A stretch of 7,719 bases of DNA from Hyphomicrobiales bacterium. GTDB lineage: Bacteria; Pseudomonadota; Alphaproteobacteria; Rhizobiales; Aestuariivirgaceae. Positions within the stretch are counted from its first letter, which is position 1, and each line of letters starts with the position of its first letter. The translations under genes were made by a program, and so were the position numbers. The notes beneath the pieces are model-generated. The model did no database searches and had not been told where the DNA came from. It saw only the letters and a program-made list of their open reading frames with translations. The stretch covers positions 1-7,719 of the forward strand of contig JACMJT010000276.1 of the NCBI GenBank assembly GCA_014380505.1. Direction: 5' to 3'. Shown piece after piece: positions 1-6,708 of this stretch.

Positions 1-681
1 GCGGAACTCCACGCTCTGGAAACAGCATTGGGAAATCCGCAACGCCCGCTCGTCGCCGTCGTCGGCGGCGCCAAGATATCGACCAAGCTTGAGCTGCTGG
101 GCAATCTTACAGGGATAGCCAATGTGATTGTGATTGGCGGCGCCATGGCCAACACATTCCTTGCGGCGCAGGGTTACCCGGTTGGCAAGTCACTGTGCGA
201 GCACGACCTCGCCAAAACGGCGCGCAATATCCTTGAAACCGCCAAAACTAAAAACTGCACCATCCTTCTACCGGCCGACGTGATAGTGGCCAAGGAATTC
301 AAGGCGAATTCGCCAAGCCGCGCCGCCGGTCTTGACGATGTGACAGCCGATGACATGATCCTCGACGTTGGCCCGCGAACGATTGCGACGATCAACAATG
401 CCTTCGACGATGCCCGCACACTGGTGTGGAACGGCCCGCTTGGCGCCTTCGAACTTTCTCCCTTCGATGCTGCCACCGTCGCCTGCGCCAAATATGCAGC
501 GAACCTCACGAAATCCGGCAAGCTTGCCTCGATCGCCGGTGGCGGCGATACTGTGTCGGCGCTCAATCATGCAGGCGTAGCCGATGATTTCACTTACGTC
601 TCAACGGCCGGTGGCGCTTTCCTCGAATGGCTCGAGGGTAAGCCCCTGCCCGGTGTCAAAGCTCTGGAGGAAATGAAATGA
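1..681 (+). CDS. pgk: Phosphoglycerate kinase, C-terminal part (5' end outside window)
   Basis: This is the C-terminal 226 residues of phosphoglycerate kinase (family length about 395-400), the cytoplasmic enzyme that interconverts 1,3-bisphosphoglycerate + ADP and 3-phosphoglycerate + ATP. The frame is open from base 1, so the TTG at 28 is internal and not the start. Visible family motifs in order are the nucleotide-site GGAKISTK (about 64-87), DVGPRT (about 364-381), [10 protein letters not shown] (about 424-453), the GGGDT helix-cap loop (about 538-552) and the C-terminal [19 protein letters not shown] block. The stop TGA at 679-681 overlaps the aldolase ATG as ATGA, so the two genes are very likely cotranscribed and translationally coupled. 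In Alphaproteobacteria pgk often follows gap, but the upstream gene is not in the window. The sequence shows no anomaly. Identification is firm; only the N-terminal domain is unseen. Confidence 0.97.
   Translation, partial: AELHALETALGNPQRPLVAVVGGAKISTKLELLGNLTGIANVIVIGGAMANTFLAAQGYPVGKSLCEHDLAKTARNILETAKTKNCTILLPADVIVAKEFKANSPSRAAGLDDVTADDMILDVGPRTIATINNAFDDARTLVWNGPLGAFELSPFDAATVACAKYAANLTKSGKLASIAGGGDTVSALNHAGVADDFTYVSTAGGAFLEWLEGKPLPGVKALEEMK
666..670 (+). promoter_or_regulatory. Shine-Dalgarno site of fba inside the pgk 3' end
   Basis: GGAGG lies at 666-670, 7 nt before the fba ATG at 678, within the last codons of pgk. It is a near-consensus ribosome-binding site and fixes the fba start at the ATGA overlap. 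Confidence 0.7.
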
Positions 682-1697
682 CCGAGAAACTTGCCGCTAT
701 CGCACACCGCATGGTCACCCCCGGAAAGGGCATTCTCGCCGCCGATGAATCCACCGGCTCCATCGCCAAACGGCTTGAATCGATCAACACGCCATCGACG
801 GAGGAGAGCCGCCGCGATTACCGCGAGATGCTGTTCTCCGCGGCGGACGCCATGAAAACCTGCATTTCCGGTGTCATCCTCTTCGATGAAACACTGCGGC
901 AGAAGGCGAGAAATGGCACGCCCCTCGTCGATGTCATCAAGTCGGCAGGCGCCATTCCCGGCATCAAGCTCGACACGGGCGCTAAACCGCTCGCCCTGTC
1001 ATCCGGCGAAACCATAACGGAAGGCCTCGATGGCCTGTCTTCCCGCGTGGCCGAGTATGCCAAGCTCGGCGCCCAATTCGCCAAATGGCGCGCTGTCATC
1101 GACATCGGCAAAGGCATTCCCTCTCATAACGCCATCCACGCCAATGCCCATGCGCTCGCGCGCTATGCCGCGATCTGCCAGGCCGGCGGCATCGTGCCGA
1201 TTGTCGAGCCGGAAGTCCTGATGGATGGCGATCACGATATCGAAGCCTGCGCTAGAGTCACCGAATGGGTGTTGAAAGAACAGTTCCAGGAGCTCTATTA
1301 CGCCGGCGTCGAACTGGAAGGTATTATTCTTAAACCCAACATGGTCATCCCCGGCAAGAAATCCGCAAAGCAGGCATCCCGCGAGGAAGTGGCGGAAAAG
1401 ACCCTCGCGATATTGAAGCGCTGTGTGCCAGCCGCCGTTCCCGGCATCGCCTTCCTGTCGGGTGGCCAGTCGAGCGAGGATGCGACCGCACACCTCCACT
1501 ATATGAACGCTGCGGGACCGCTGCCGTGGACGCTCACCTTCTCCTATGGCCGCGCGCTGCAAGCCGATGCGCTCAAGGCATGGGGCGGAAAGTCCGAGAA
1601 CGTGGCCGCTGGCCAGCGCGCCTTCTCGCACCGCGCCAAGATGAACGCTCTCGCCGCTTCCGGAAAGTGGACACCGTCGCTGGAGAAGGCGGCCTGA
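678..1697 (+). CDS. fba: Class I fructose-bisphosphate aldolase
   Basis: This 339-residue protein is a Schiff-base (class I) aldolase that cleaves fructose-1,6-bisphosphate to dihydroxyacetone phosphate and glyceraldehyde-3-phosphate in the cytoplasm, and runs in reverse for gluconeogenesis or the Calvin cycle. Family hallmarks are [15 protein letters not shown] (18-32, with the catalytic-region Asp at 23), FAKWRAV (134-140, Lys136), [14 protein letters not shown] (174-187, with Glu177/Glu179) and the Schiff-base LKPNM motif, with Lys219 as the expected nucleophile. The [10 protein letters not shown] segment near 260-270 matches the phosphate-binding loop. The C-terminus ends WTPSLEKAA and lacks the terminal Tyr of the animal muscle enzymes, which is usual for bacterial members. 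The start is set by the ATGA overlap with pgk and a good GGAGG site 7 nt upstream. Position after pgk indicates a glycolytic/gluconeogenic operon. The family is certain; the symbol could equally be written fbaB. Confidence 0.96.
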   Translation: MTEKLAAIAHRMVTPGKGILAADESTGSIAKRLESINTPSTEESRRDYREMLFSAADAMKTCISGVILFDETLRQKARNGTPLVDVIKSAGAIPGIKLDTGAKPLALSSGETITEGLDGLSSRVAEYAKLGAQFAKWRAVIDIGKGIPSHNAIHANAHALARYAAICQAGGIVPIVEPEVLMDGDHDIEACARVTEWVLKEQFQELYYAGVELEGIILKPNMVIPGKKSAKQASREEVAEKTLAILKRCVPAAVPGIAFLSGGQSSEDATAHLHYMNAAGPLPWTLTFSYGRALQADALKAWGGKSENVAAGQRAFSHRAKMNALAASGKWTPSLEKAA

Positions 1698-2251
1698 TCC
1701 CGCGCCTTTTCCTCGTGGCGCCGGAGGGAAGCGCAAATCACTTGGCGGCGTGTCTCAAGGCGGCCTGCGCTGCGGGCGATGTAGCAAGCCTTCTCCTGCC
1801 CCCATCGCTTGCCAGGGAGCTGACACCGCTTGCGCAAGAATTGGGCGTAGCGGTCCTCGCCCTCGGAGTTGCGCAAAACGCCGACGGTGTTCACGTGGAG
1901 GCGACCGCCGAAGCCGTAACGGCCGCTCGCCAGTCCGTAGGCGAGCGCGGCATTGTCGGCGCATACGCTGGCACCTCCCGCCATTTCGCCATGGAGGCCG
2001 CCGAAGCGGGGGCCGACTATGTGGCGTTCTCCCAGAACGGCCCCGCCATGGGCGGCGAACCCATCGTCAAATGGTGGGCTGATTTCTTTGAAATCCCCTG
2101 TGTCGCCTTCGATCCCGTCGAAGTGGCCGGGCTGGACACATTGCTGCCGCAGACTCCCGACTTTATCCGTCCGCCAGATGCGATGTGGGACGGCCCCGAG
2201 GCCGCCCACCGCATCGTGACCGGACTGATGCAACGCCTCAAACAGACATGA
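1667..2251 (+). CDS. ThiE/TenI-like thiamine-phosphate-synthase family protein, catalytic ligands not conserved
   Basis: A protein of about 194 residues with the TIM-barrel layout of thiamine phosphate synthase (ThiE), which normally joins HMP-PP and thiazole phosphate. Seen in the sequence (numbered from the GTG): a first beta strand LFLVAP (14-19), ADGVHV (72-77), AGTSRHFAMEAAEAGADYVAF (101-121, the ThiE GxSxH...AGADYV signature) and GPAMGGEPIVKWWADFFEIP (125-144). The usual R-x-K strand that holds diphosphate is replaced by SLLLPP (41-46), and the GVHLGQ-[ED]-D motif reads GVHVEATAE, so the normal metal and substrate ligands are missing. The start is uncertain. GTG at 1667 overlaps fba by 31 nt. 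A CTG at 1694 would form a CTGA overlap with the fba stop and has GGAGAAGG just upstream (1682-1689). An ATG at 1526 would overlap fba too far. The stop overlaps the next ATG as ATGA. Family assignment is good; enzymatic activity is doubtful. Confidence 0.82.
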   Translation: MDTVAGEGGLIPRLFLVAPEGSANHLAACLKAACAAGDVASLLLPPSLARELTPLAQELGVAVLALGVAQNADGVHVEATAEAVTAARQSVGERGIVGAYAGTSRHFAMEAAEAGADYVAFSQNGPAMGGEPIVKWWADFFEIPCVAFDPVEVAGLDTLLPQTPDFIRPPDAMWDGPEAAHRIVTGLMQRLKQT

Positions 2252-3150
2252 AATACATAACCCTTCTTATCGCTTTTCTGATCGCCGCCGGTCCGGCCGT
2301 GGCCGCCACAAGTTTCGAGGAAGCCGCCGCCGTTTACGACGACAAGGATTACACCGCCGCCCGTGAGCTCGCCGAGCCGCTTGCCATAGGTGGCGATGTT
2401 CGCGCGATGGCAATGATGGGCGACCTCTACCAAAAGGGCCAAGGCGTTGCGGCAAGCCTGGAGAAGGCCATCGAATGGTACAGCAAGGCTGCCGAGGCTG
2501 ACCATGCGCCGTCGCAATTCGCGCTTGCCATGATCTATCTCGACGGTTCCCTCGGCAGCGTTGAATACGATACCGGCGCCAAATGGCTGCGCCGGGCCGC
2601 CGAAACCGGCAACCCCGAAGCCCAGTTCAACATGGGGCTTTTGTCTGCCGGCGCCTTCGGCAATCCACCCGACTGGCCAGAGGCCGCCAGATGGTACGCC
2701 ATGTCGGCTGAGCGCGGCTTCGCCGATAGCCAATACAATCTCGGCGTCCTCTATCTCGAGGGCAACGGCGTGGAGAAAAATGAGATCGCAGCCGCCCAGT
2801 GGTTCGCCAAGGCCGCCGCGCAGGGCAATGCCGATGCAGCCCTCGACTATGGCGTTCTCGTCTTCCGTGGCCAAGGCGTGCAGAAGGATGAAAAGATCGG
2901 CGCCCAATGGCTTCTCGTCGCCGCAAAACGCGGCAACGTCGTCGCCCAGAACCGCGTGGCAAGGCTCTACGCCTATGGCAAAGGTGTTGCGGTTGATCCG
3001 GTCGAAGCGATGAAGTGGAATATCCTCGCCGGCAATGGCGGCAGACCCGATGCCGAGTTGGACAGTCTTCTTGAGAAACTTGACACCGATCAGAAAGCCC
3101 AAGCCCAAGCCCGCGCCGATACCTTTAGGCCGGAAGGCGCTGTTAAGTAG
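2248..3150 (+). CDS. Exported Sel1-repeat (TPR-like) protein
   Basis: A 300-residue protein with an N-terminal signal peptide (MKYITLLIAFLIAAGPAVA, probable cleavage after AVA at about residue 19) followed by about six Sel1-like repeats of roughly 35 residues (about 50-83, 86-120, 122-156, 159-192, 195-228 and 231-262). The repeats carry typical blocks such as AMMGDLYQKGQGV, YNLGVLYLEGNGV and AQWFAKAAAQGNADA. Sel1 repeats form an alpha solenoid used for protein-protein contacts; the protein should act in the periplasm. There is no lipobox Cys and no second membrane segment. The C-terminal 35 residues are charged and Ala/Gln-rich. The start at 2248 is chosen because it gives the signal peptide and an ATGA overlap with the ThiE-like gene; an in-frame ATG at 2185 would put a basic hydrophilic extension before the signal peptide. 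It is the last gene of the pgk string. The partner is unknown. Confidence 0.9.
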   Translation: MKYITLLIAFLIAAGPAVAATSFEEAAAVYDDKDYTAARELAEPLAIGGDVRAMAMMGDLYQKGQGVAASLEKAIEWYSKAAEADHAPSQFALAMIYLDGSLGSVEYDTGAKWLRRAAETGNPEAQFNMGLLSAGAFGNPPDWPEAARWYAMSAERGFADSQYNLGVLYLEGNGVEKNEIAAAQWFAKAAAQGNADAALDYGVLVFRGQGVQKDEKIGAQWLLVAAKRGNVVAQNRVARLYAYGKGVAVDPVEAMKWNILAGNGGRPDAELDSLLEKLDTDQKAQAQARADTFRPEGAVK

Positions 3151-3174
3151 TCGTCCTACACCTCCCTCGCCTTC
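3133..3174. terminator. Weak inverted repeats across the convergent stop codons (possible bidirectional terminator)
   Basis: Only 5 bp separate the Sel1-gene TAG from the acyl-CoA synthetase stop. A 4-bp hairpin, GTAG-TCGTC-CTAC (3147-3159), includes both stop codons, and outer arms GAAGGCG (3133-3139) and CGCCTTC (3168-3174) are perfectly complementary across a 28-nt gap. There is no U-tract, so intrinsic termination is not well supported. Confidence 0.2.
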
Positions 3175-4781
3175 TCGCGCAGCTTGAACTTCTGAATCTT
3201 CCCAGTGCTGGTCTTCGGCAGCTCCGTGAACACGACATGCTTCGGCGCCTTGAAGTGGGCGAGTCCCGCGCGGCACCATTCGATGATCTCCTCGGAGGTC
3301 GCCTGTTTGCCCGGCTTCAATTCGACAAATGCACACGGTGTCTCGCCCCATTTCTCGTGTGGCTTGGCGACCACGGCGGCGGCCTGCACGGCAGGATGCT
3401 TGTAGAGAACGTCCTCCACCTCGATCGATGAGATGTTCTCTCCGCCGGAGATGATGACGTCCTTGGAACGGTCTTTCAGTTGGATGTAGCCGTCGCGGTG
3501 CAGCACGCCCAGATCGCCGGAATGGAACCAGCCGCCCCTGAAGGCCTCGGCGGTTGCCTTTGGGTTCTTGAGATAGCCCTTCATCACGACATTGCCGCGG
3601 AACATGACCTCGCCCATGGTTACTCCATCGGCGGGAACCGGCGTCATCGTCTCCGGGTCCATAACCGTTAAATCCTCCAGCGCGTGGTATGGCACGCCCT
3701 GCCGCGCTTTCTTGGCGGCGCGCGCCGAGCCGTCGAGAGCGTCCCATTCCAGCTTCCAGTCGTTGACCACGGCGGGGCCATAAGTCTCGGTGAGGCCGTA
3801 AAGATGGGTGACGTTGAACCCCTGCTCGGCCATGGCGGCAAGCACGGCTTCCGGTGGCGGTGCCGCCGCGGTAAGGAATTCGACCTTGCGCGGCAACTGG
3901 CGCTTCTCTTCATCGGGCGCGCTGAGGATCGTCGACATGACCACGGGTGCGCCACTGAGATGCGTGACGCCATGCTCCGCCAAGGCCTCCCAGATCGCCT
4001 TCGCGCGCACCCAGCGCAAGGTGACATGTGTCCCGCCCACAACCGACATGGACCACGGAAAACACCAGCCGTTGCAATGGAACATCGGCAGCGTCCAGAG
4101 ATAAACCGGATGCTTCGGGATGGATGCCGTGAGCACGTTGCCCTCGGCAAGGAGATAGGCGCCGCGATGGTGATAGACGACACCCTTGGGATTTCCGGTG
4201 GTGCCGCTGGTATAGTTGAGCGAGATCGCTTCCCATTCGTCGATGGGCCGCAACCAATTGAAATCGGCAGCGCCGCTAGCAACAAAGCTCTCATAGTCGA
4301 TTGAACCGAGACGTTCTCCGTCCACCGGATATTCCGGGTCGACATAATCGATGACGACGGGATGGGGGCCTTTCATCAGTTGAATCGAAGTCTTGGCTGT
4401 TGCCGAGAACTCCTTGTCAACAATCAGGAATTTGGCTTCGGCATGGTCCAGCGAAAAGCCTATGGTCGAGGCATCGAGCCTGGTGTTGAGAGTGTTGAGC
4501 ACGGCGCCGGCCATGGGCACGCCATAGTGGCATTCGAGCATGGCGGGTGTATTTGCAAGCAGCACCGAGACAGTTTCGCCTTTGCGGATTCCCGCCTTCA
4601 CCAGCGCCGAGCCCAATTGCCGCGCCCGGGCATAGAACCGCCCATAGCTCGTGCGGCTCTTGCCATGGATGATGGCGATGTGTTCGGGATAAACGGCAGC
4701 GGACCGCGCCAGGAACGTCAGCGGCGTCAGCGGCTGGTAATTGGCAGCGTTCTTGTCGAGACCGGTATCGTAGACGGACAT
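3156..4781 (-). CDS. Acyl-CoA synthetase, AMP-forming (short/medium-chain acyl type)
   Basis: A full-length 541-residue member of the ANL adenylating superfamily that activates a carboxylic acid with ATP to an acyl-adenylate and then to the CoA thioester. Core motifs are the P-loop YTSGTTGNPKG (190-200), the A5 motif YGLTETYGP (328-336), the A7 motif HSGDLG (420-425), the A8 hinge RSKDVIISGGENISSIEVE (438-456) and the C-terminal PKTSTGKIQK with the adenylation Lys at 528. The segment LPMFHCNGWCFPW (231-243) is the type seen in the plant acyl-activating-enzyme and bacterial short/medium-chain acyl-CoA synthetase branch rather than in acetyl-CoA synthetase. The exact acid (short fatty acid, methylthiopropionate or aromatic acid) cannot be read from the sequence. 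The start ATG at 4781 has GAGGG (plus-strand 4791-4795) 9 nt upstream. The gene is divergent from an SDR gene and convergent with the Sel1 gene, and appears monocistronic. Confidence 0.93.
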   Translation of the reverse strand: MSVYDTGLDKNAANYQPLTPLTFLARSAAVYPEHIAIIHGKSRTSYGRFYARARQLGSALVKAGIRKGETVSVLLANTPAMLECHYGVPMAGAVLNTLNTRLDASTIGFSLDHAEAKFLIVDKEFSATAKTSIQLMKGPHPVVIDYVDPEYPVDGERLGSIDYESFVASGAADFNWLRPIDEWEAISLNYTSGTTGNPKGVVYHHRGAYLLAEGNVLTASIPKHPVYLWTLPMFHCNGWCFPWSMSVVGGTHVTLRWVRAKAIWEALAEHGVTHLSGAPVVMSTILSAPDEEKRQLPRKVEFLTAAAPPPEAVLAAMAEQGFNVTHLYGLTETYGPAVVNDWKLEWDALDGSARAAKKARQGVPYHALEDLTVMDPETMTPVPADGVTMGEVMFRGNVVMKGYLKNPKATAEAFRGGWFHSGDLGVLHRDGYIQLKDRSKDVIISGGENISSIEVEDVLYKHPAVQAAAVVAKPHEKWGETPCAFVELKPGKQATSEEIIEWCRAGLAHFKAPKHVVFTELPKTSTGKIQKFKLREKAREV

Positions 4782-4810
4782 GGCGCGCGACCCTCGCTTG
4801 GATAGGACGC

Positions 4811-4838
4811 GTCATAACCTACGCCGCAAGCTATTCAA
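4811..4838 (-). promoter_or_regulatory. Candidate sigma70-type promoter for the acyl-CoA synthetase gene
   Basis: On the minus strand, TTGAAT (plus 4833-4838) and TATGAC (plus 4811-4816) are separated by 16 bp and match the -35 and -10 consensus at 4 of 6 positions each. The expected transcription start near 4804 leaves a leader of about 23 nt containing the GAGGG ribosome-binding site. It is read by eye only. Confidence 0.35.
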
Positions 4839-4883
4839 AGCGGGCCAAGACCATTGACGGGGCCAACCTGTTCTGAGCTATTC
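4829..4883. repeat. 8-bp direct repeat AGCTATTC in the divergent promoter region
   Basis: AGCTATTC occurs at 4829-4836 and again at 4876-4883, 47 bp start to start. The first copy overlaps the candidate -35 box of the minus-strand promoter and the second overlaps the candidate -10 region of the plus-strand promoter. The pair could be half-sites for a regulator shared by both transcripts, but chance is not excluded. Confidence 0.3.
4854..4882 (+). promoter_or_regulatory. Candidate promoter for the SDR-GNAT pair, possibly giving a leaderless mRNA
   Basis: TTGACG (4854-4859) is 17 bp before GCTATT (4877-4882). The -35 matches consensus at 5 of 6 positions; the -10 at only 3 of 6. A start 7 nt after the -10 box falls on the A of the SDR ATG at 4889, and no Shine-Dalgarno sequence is visible before that ATG. 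Confidence 0.3.
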
Positions 4884-4888
4884 CAGCC

Positions 4889-5662
4889 ATGAAACTGAAG
4901 GACCGTATCGCCATCGTCACCGGCGCGGCGCGAGGCATAGGCTTTGCCTGCTGCGAACGTCTCGCGGCTGAAGGCGCCACCGTGGTGCTCACCGATATCG
5001 AAGATGCAATGGGCGAAGCCTCGGCCAAAGCACTCAACGCCACTTACTTGCACTGCGATGTTTCGAAGTCTTCCGAAGTGAAGTCCCTCGTCGACGCCAC
5101 CGTAGAGCGGCATGGCGCCATCGACATTCTCGTCAACAATGCCGCCATCGCCATTGGCGGCGATCTTTTCGATGTGTCGGAGGCTGATTTCGACAAGGTT
5201 TTAAGCGTCAATCTCAAGGGCTCGTTTTTGATGTTGCAGGCTTGTGCGCGTCTCATGGTGAAACAGGTGCAGGGTGGCCGCAAGCCGGGCTCCATCATCA
5301 ACATGTCCTCGGTGAACGACACCCTCGCCATTCCCTCGATCCTGAGTTACTGCGTGTCGAAGGGCGGCGTATCGCAATTGACCCGCACTGCTTCGATAAC
5401 ACTTGCGCCCCACGGCATCCGCGTGAACGCCATCGGCCCGGGCTCCATTCGCACCGACATGCTGAAAAGCGTGGTGAGCGACAAGGCCGCCATGAACCGC
5501 GTCATGTCGCGCACTCCCATGGGGCGCGCCGGAGAGCCCTCGGAAGTCGCCTCGATCGCCGCTTTCCTTGCCTCGGACGATGCGAGCTATATCACCGGCC
5601 AGACCATCTACGTCGATGGCGGCCGCATGCCGCTGAATTATACCGTGCCGGTCAAGGAATGA
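4889..5662 (+). CDS. Classical short-chain dehydrogenase/reductase (FabG-like)
   Basis: A 257-residue classical SDR with every hallmark: TGAARGIG cofactor loop (11-18), Asp36 at the end of the second beta strand (favouring NAD(H) over NADP(H)), Asp57 of the CDV motif, NNAA (83-86), Asn108, catalytic Ser141, Tyr154 and Lys158 (YCVSK), then GPGSIRTD (183-190) and a C-terminal YVDGG motif. It should oxidise or reduce an alcohol/ketone pair in the cytoplasm. Automatic names such as 3-oxoacyl-ACP reductase or glucose 1-dehydrogenase would be guesses, because the substrate loop is not diagnostic. The first strand follows directly after the Met at 4889, so this start is secure although no clear ribosome-binding site precedes it. 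The gene is divergent from the acyl-CoA synthetase and its stop overlaps the GNAT ATG (ATGA), so a two-gene operon is likely. Confidence 0.94.
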   Translation: MKLKDRIAIVTGAARGIGFACCERLAAEGATVVLTDIEDAMGEASAKALNATYLHCDVSKSSEVKSLVDATVERHGAIDILVNNAAIAIGGDLFDVSEADFDKVLSVNLKGSFLMLQACARLMVKQVQGGRKPGSIINMSSVNDTLAIPSILSYCVSKGGVSQLTRTASITLAPHGIRVNAIGPGSIRTDMLKSVVSDKAAMNRVMSRTPMGRAGEPSEVASIAAFLASDDASYITGQTIYVDGGRMPLNYTVPVKE

Positions 5663-6096
5663 TCCGCGAAGGATTGGCGTCCGATATGCCTGGGATCACC
5701 CATGTGCGGACATCGGTGCGCGAAAATCATCTGTCGTTGGAACAGATGGCTGAACGCGGCATCACGCAGGATGGAATAGTCGCCGGCATGGAGGCGGGCC
5801 ACCTTGGCTGCTGGATCGCCGAAGATCAGGGACAAATCGTTGCCTTTTCCATGGCCGACCGGCGCACCGGCAACATTTTCGCGCTCTTCGTACTCCCAGG
5901 TTTCGAACGCCGTGGCTTCGCCTCGGCTCTTATTTCCCGTTGCGAAAACGATCTTCGAATCCACGGATTTTCCGATGCCCATCTCGACACAGCACCGGAG
6001 ACAATTGCCCATCGTTTCTATCTGCGGCGCGGCTGGCAGGAATACAAAAAGCCGGGCGGCAATCCAAACGATGTCTATTTGCGCAAGGCGCTTTGA
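5659..6096 (+). CDS. GNAT-family N-acetyltransferase
   Basis: A 145-residue single-domain GNAT protein, of normal family length, expected to transfer an acetyl (acyl) group from CoA to an amine. Visible features are a central strand CWIAEDQGQIVAFSMADRR (51-69), motif A with strand IFALFVLPGF (73-82) and the pyrophosphate loop ERRGFAS (83-89, the R/Q-x-x-G-x-G/A pattern), and motif B AHRFYLRRGW (117-126) followed by a last beta strand VYLRKAL. The acceptor substrate is unknown. The start at 5659 overlaps the SDR stop as ATGA, with AAGGA directly before it; a second in-frame ATG at 5686 (residue 10) is possible but loses the first strand. It is the last gene of the SDR-GNAT pair and converges on the minus-strand SDR cluster with 12 bp between stops. 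Confidence 0.88.
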   Translation: MIREGLASDMPGITHVRTSVRENHLSLEQMAERGITQDGIVAGMEAGHLGCWIAEDQGQIVAFSMADRRTGNIFALFVLPGFERRGFASALISRCENDLRIHGFSDAHLDTAPETIAHRFYLRRGWQEYKKPGGNPNDVYLRKAL

Positions 6097-6100
6097 CCGT

Positions 6101-6126
6101 ATCTACTTTCAACCGATGCAGTAGAT
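6101..6126. terminator. 7-bp perfect inverted repeat at the convergent junction
   Basis: ATCTACT (6101-6107) and AGTAGAT (6120-6126) are perfect inverted arms around a 12-nt loop, lying across the 12-bp gap between the GNAT stop and the SDR stop and running into the SDR coding end. The stem has only two GC pairs and only a short T run follows (6126-6128), so it is at most a weak bidirectional terminator. Confidence 0.25.
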
Positions 6127-6708
6127 TTGCCCAGTCTGCCCGCCTTCGACGCTCTTCACATAGGCAAGGCCGGCGCGCGCCGACGATATGGATTCTTGAC
6201 CCGGTAGCAATGTTGCGAGCTTTGCGGCCGATTCATCGAGCAGCGCCGGACTCACGAGATTGATGCGGAGTCCGCGGTCGAGGTCAATGGCTGCCGCTCT
6301 CACGAACCCGCCAAGGGCTGCATTGACCGTGGCTGCATTGCTGCCTTGCCGCACGGGATAACGGTCGAGGCTGCCGCTGGTCAGCGTGAACGAGCCGCCA
6401 TCGTTGAGATAGGCCTGTCCCCTCAGCACCAGATTGACCTGGCCCATGAGTTTATTCTTAAGACCGCCGAGGAACTGCTCTTCCGTGATGCGGTTAAGCG
6501 GCGCGAAATTTGAATGCCCGGCGCAGCACACCACCGCATCGAGCTCTCCATTCTTGTCATACATCGCGGCGATTGAAGTGCTGTCGGCGATATCCACATG
6601 GACCTCGCCGGAGGAACGGCCGGCTTTGACGATCTGGTGGCGGCTGCCAAGTGCTGCAACAACGGCCCTGCCGAGAGTGCCCTCCGCGCCGATGACGAGG
6701 ATGCGCAT
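6109..6708 (-). CDS. Atypical SDR-fold protein (Lin1944-like), second tandem copy
   Basis: A 199-residue Rossmann-fold protein resembling the Lin1944-like SDR group, which is known for lacking the usual SDR active-site residues. The nucleotide loop GAEGTLG (7-13) is present, and Arg31 in KAGRS suggests NADP(H). CCAGH (61-65) replaces NNAG. Ser111 of LTSG is kept, but the positions 13 and 17 residues later, where classical SDRs have Tyr and Lys, are Asn124 and Val128. The C-terminal SVEGGQTGQIYCIG corresponds to the usual TGQ-x-DGG region. It aligns without gaps to the neighbouring upstream copy at about 60% identity (hand count), so the pair arose by tandem duplication. The ATG overlaps the upstream stop by 1 nt (TAATG) and no Shine-Dalgarno is apparent, so translation probably depends on reinitiation. 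Function unknown. Confidence 0.88.
   Translation of the reverse strand: MRILVIGAEGTLGRAVVAALGSRHQIVKAGRSSGEVHVDIADSTSIAAMYDKNGELDAVVCCAGHSNFAPLNRITEEQFLGGLKNKLMGQVNLVLRGQAYLNDGGSFTLTSGSLDRYPVRQGSNAATVNAALGGFVRAAAIDLDRGLRINLVSPALLDESAAKLATLLPGQESISSARAGLAYVKSVEGGQTGQIYCIG

Noticed and set aside
28..30. TTG as the start of pgk
   Set aside because: The frame is open to base 1 and the upstream residues fit the phosphoglycerate kinase interdomain helix, so the true start is outside the window.
999..1736. 245-codon minus-strand open frame opposite fba
   Set aside because: It is entirely antisense to a well-conserved aldolase and shows no motif or ribosome-binding context.
1544..2233. 229-codon minus-strand open frame opposite the fba end and the ThiE-like gene
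   Set aside because: It has no family resemblance and is rich in Arg/Gly/His, as expected of antisense frames; the plus-strand frame carries ThiE signatures.
2017..3747. 576-codon open frame on the minus strand across the Sel1 gene and the acyl-CoA synthetase 3' end
   Set aside because: It lies antisense to the Sel1 gene and out of frame with the synthetase, has no recognisable domain, and its composition is typical of a shadow frame in GC-rich DNA. Both genes it overlaps have clear families.
3684..4304. 206-codon plus-strand open frame inside the acyl-CoA synthetase
   Set aside because: It is antisense to conserved adenylation motifs, with no recognisable domain.
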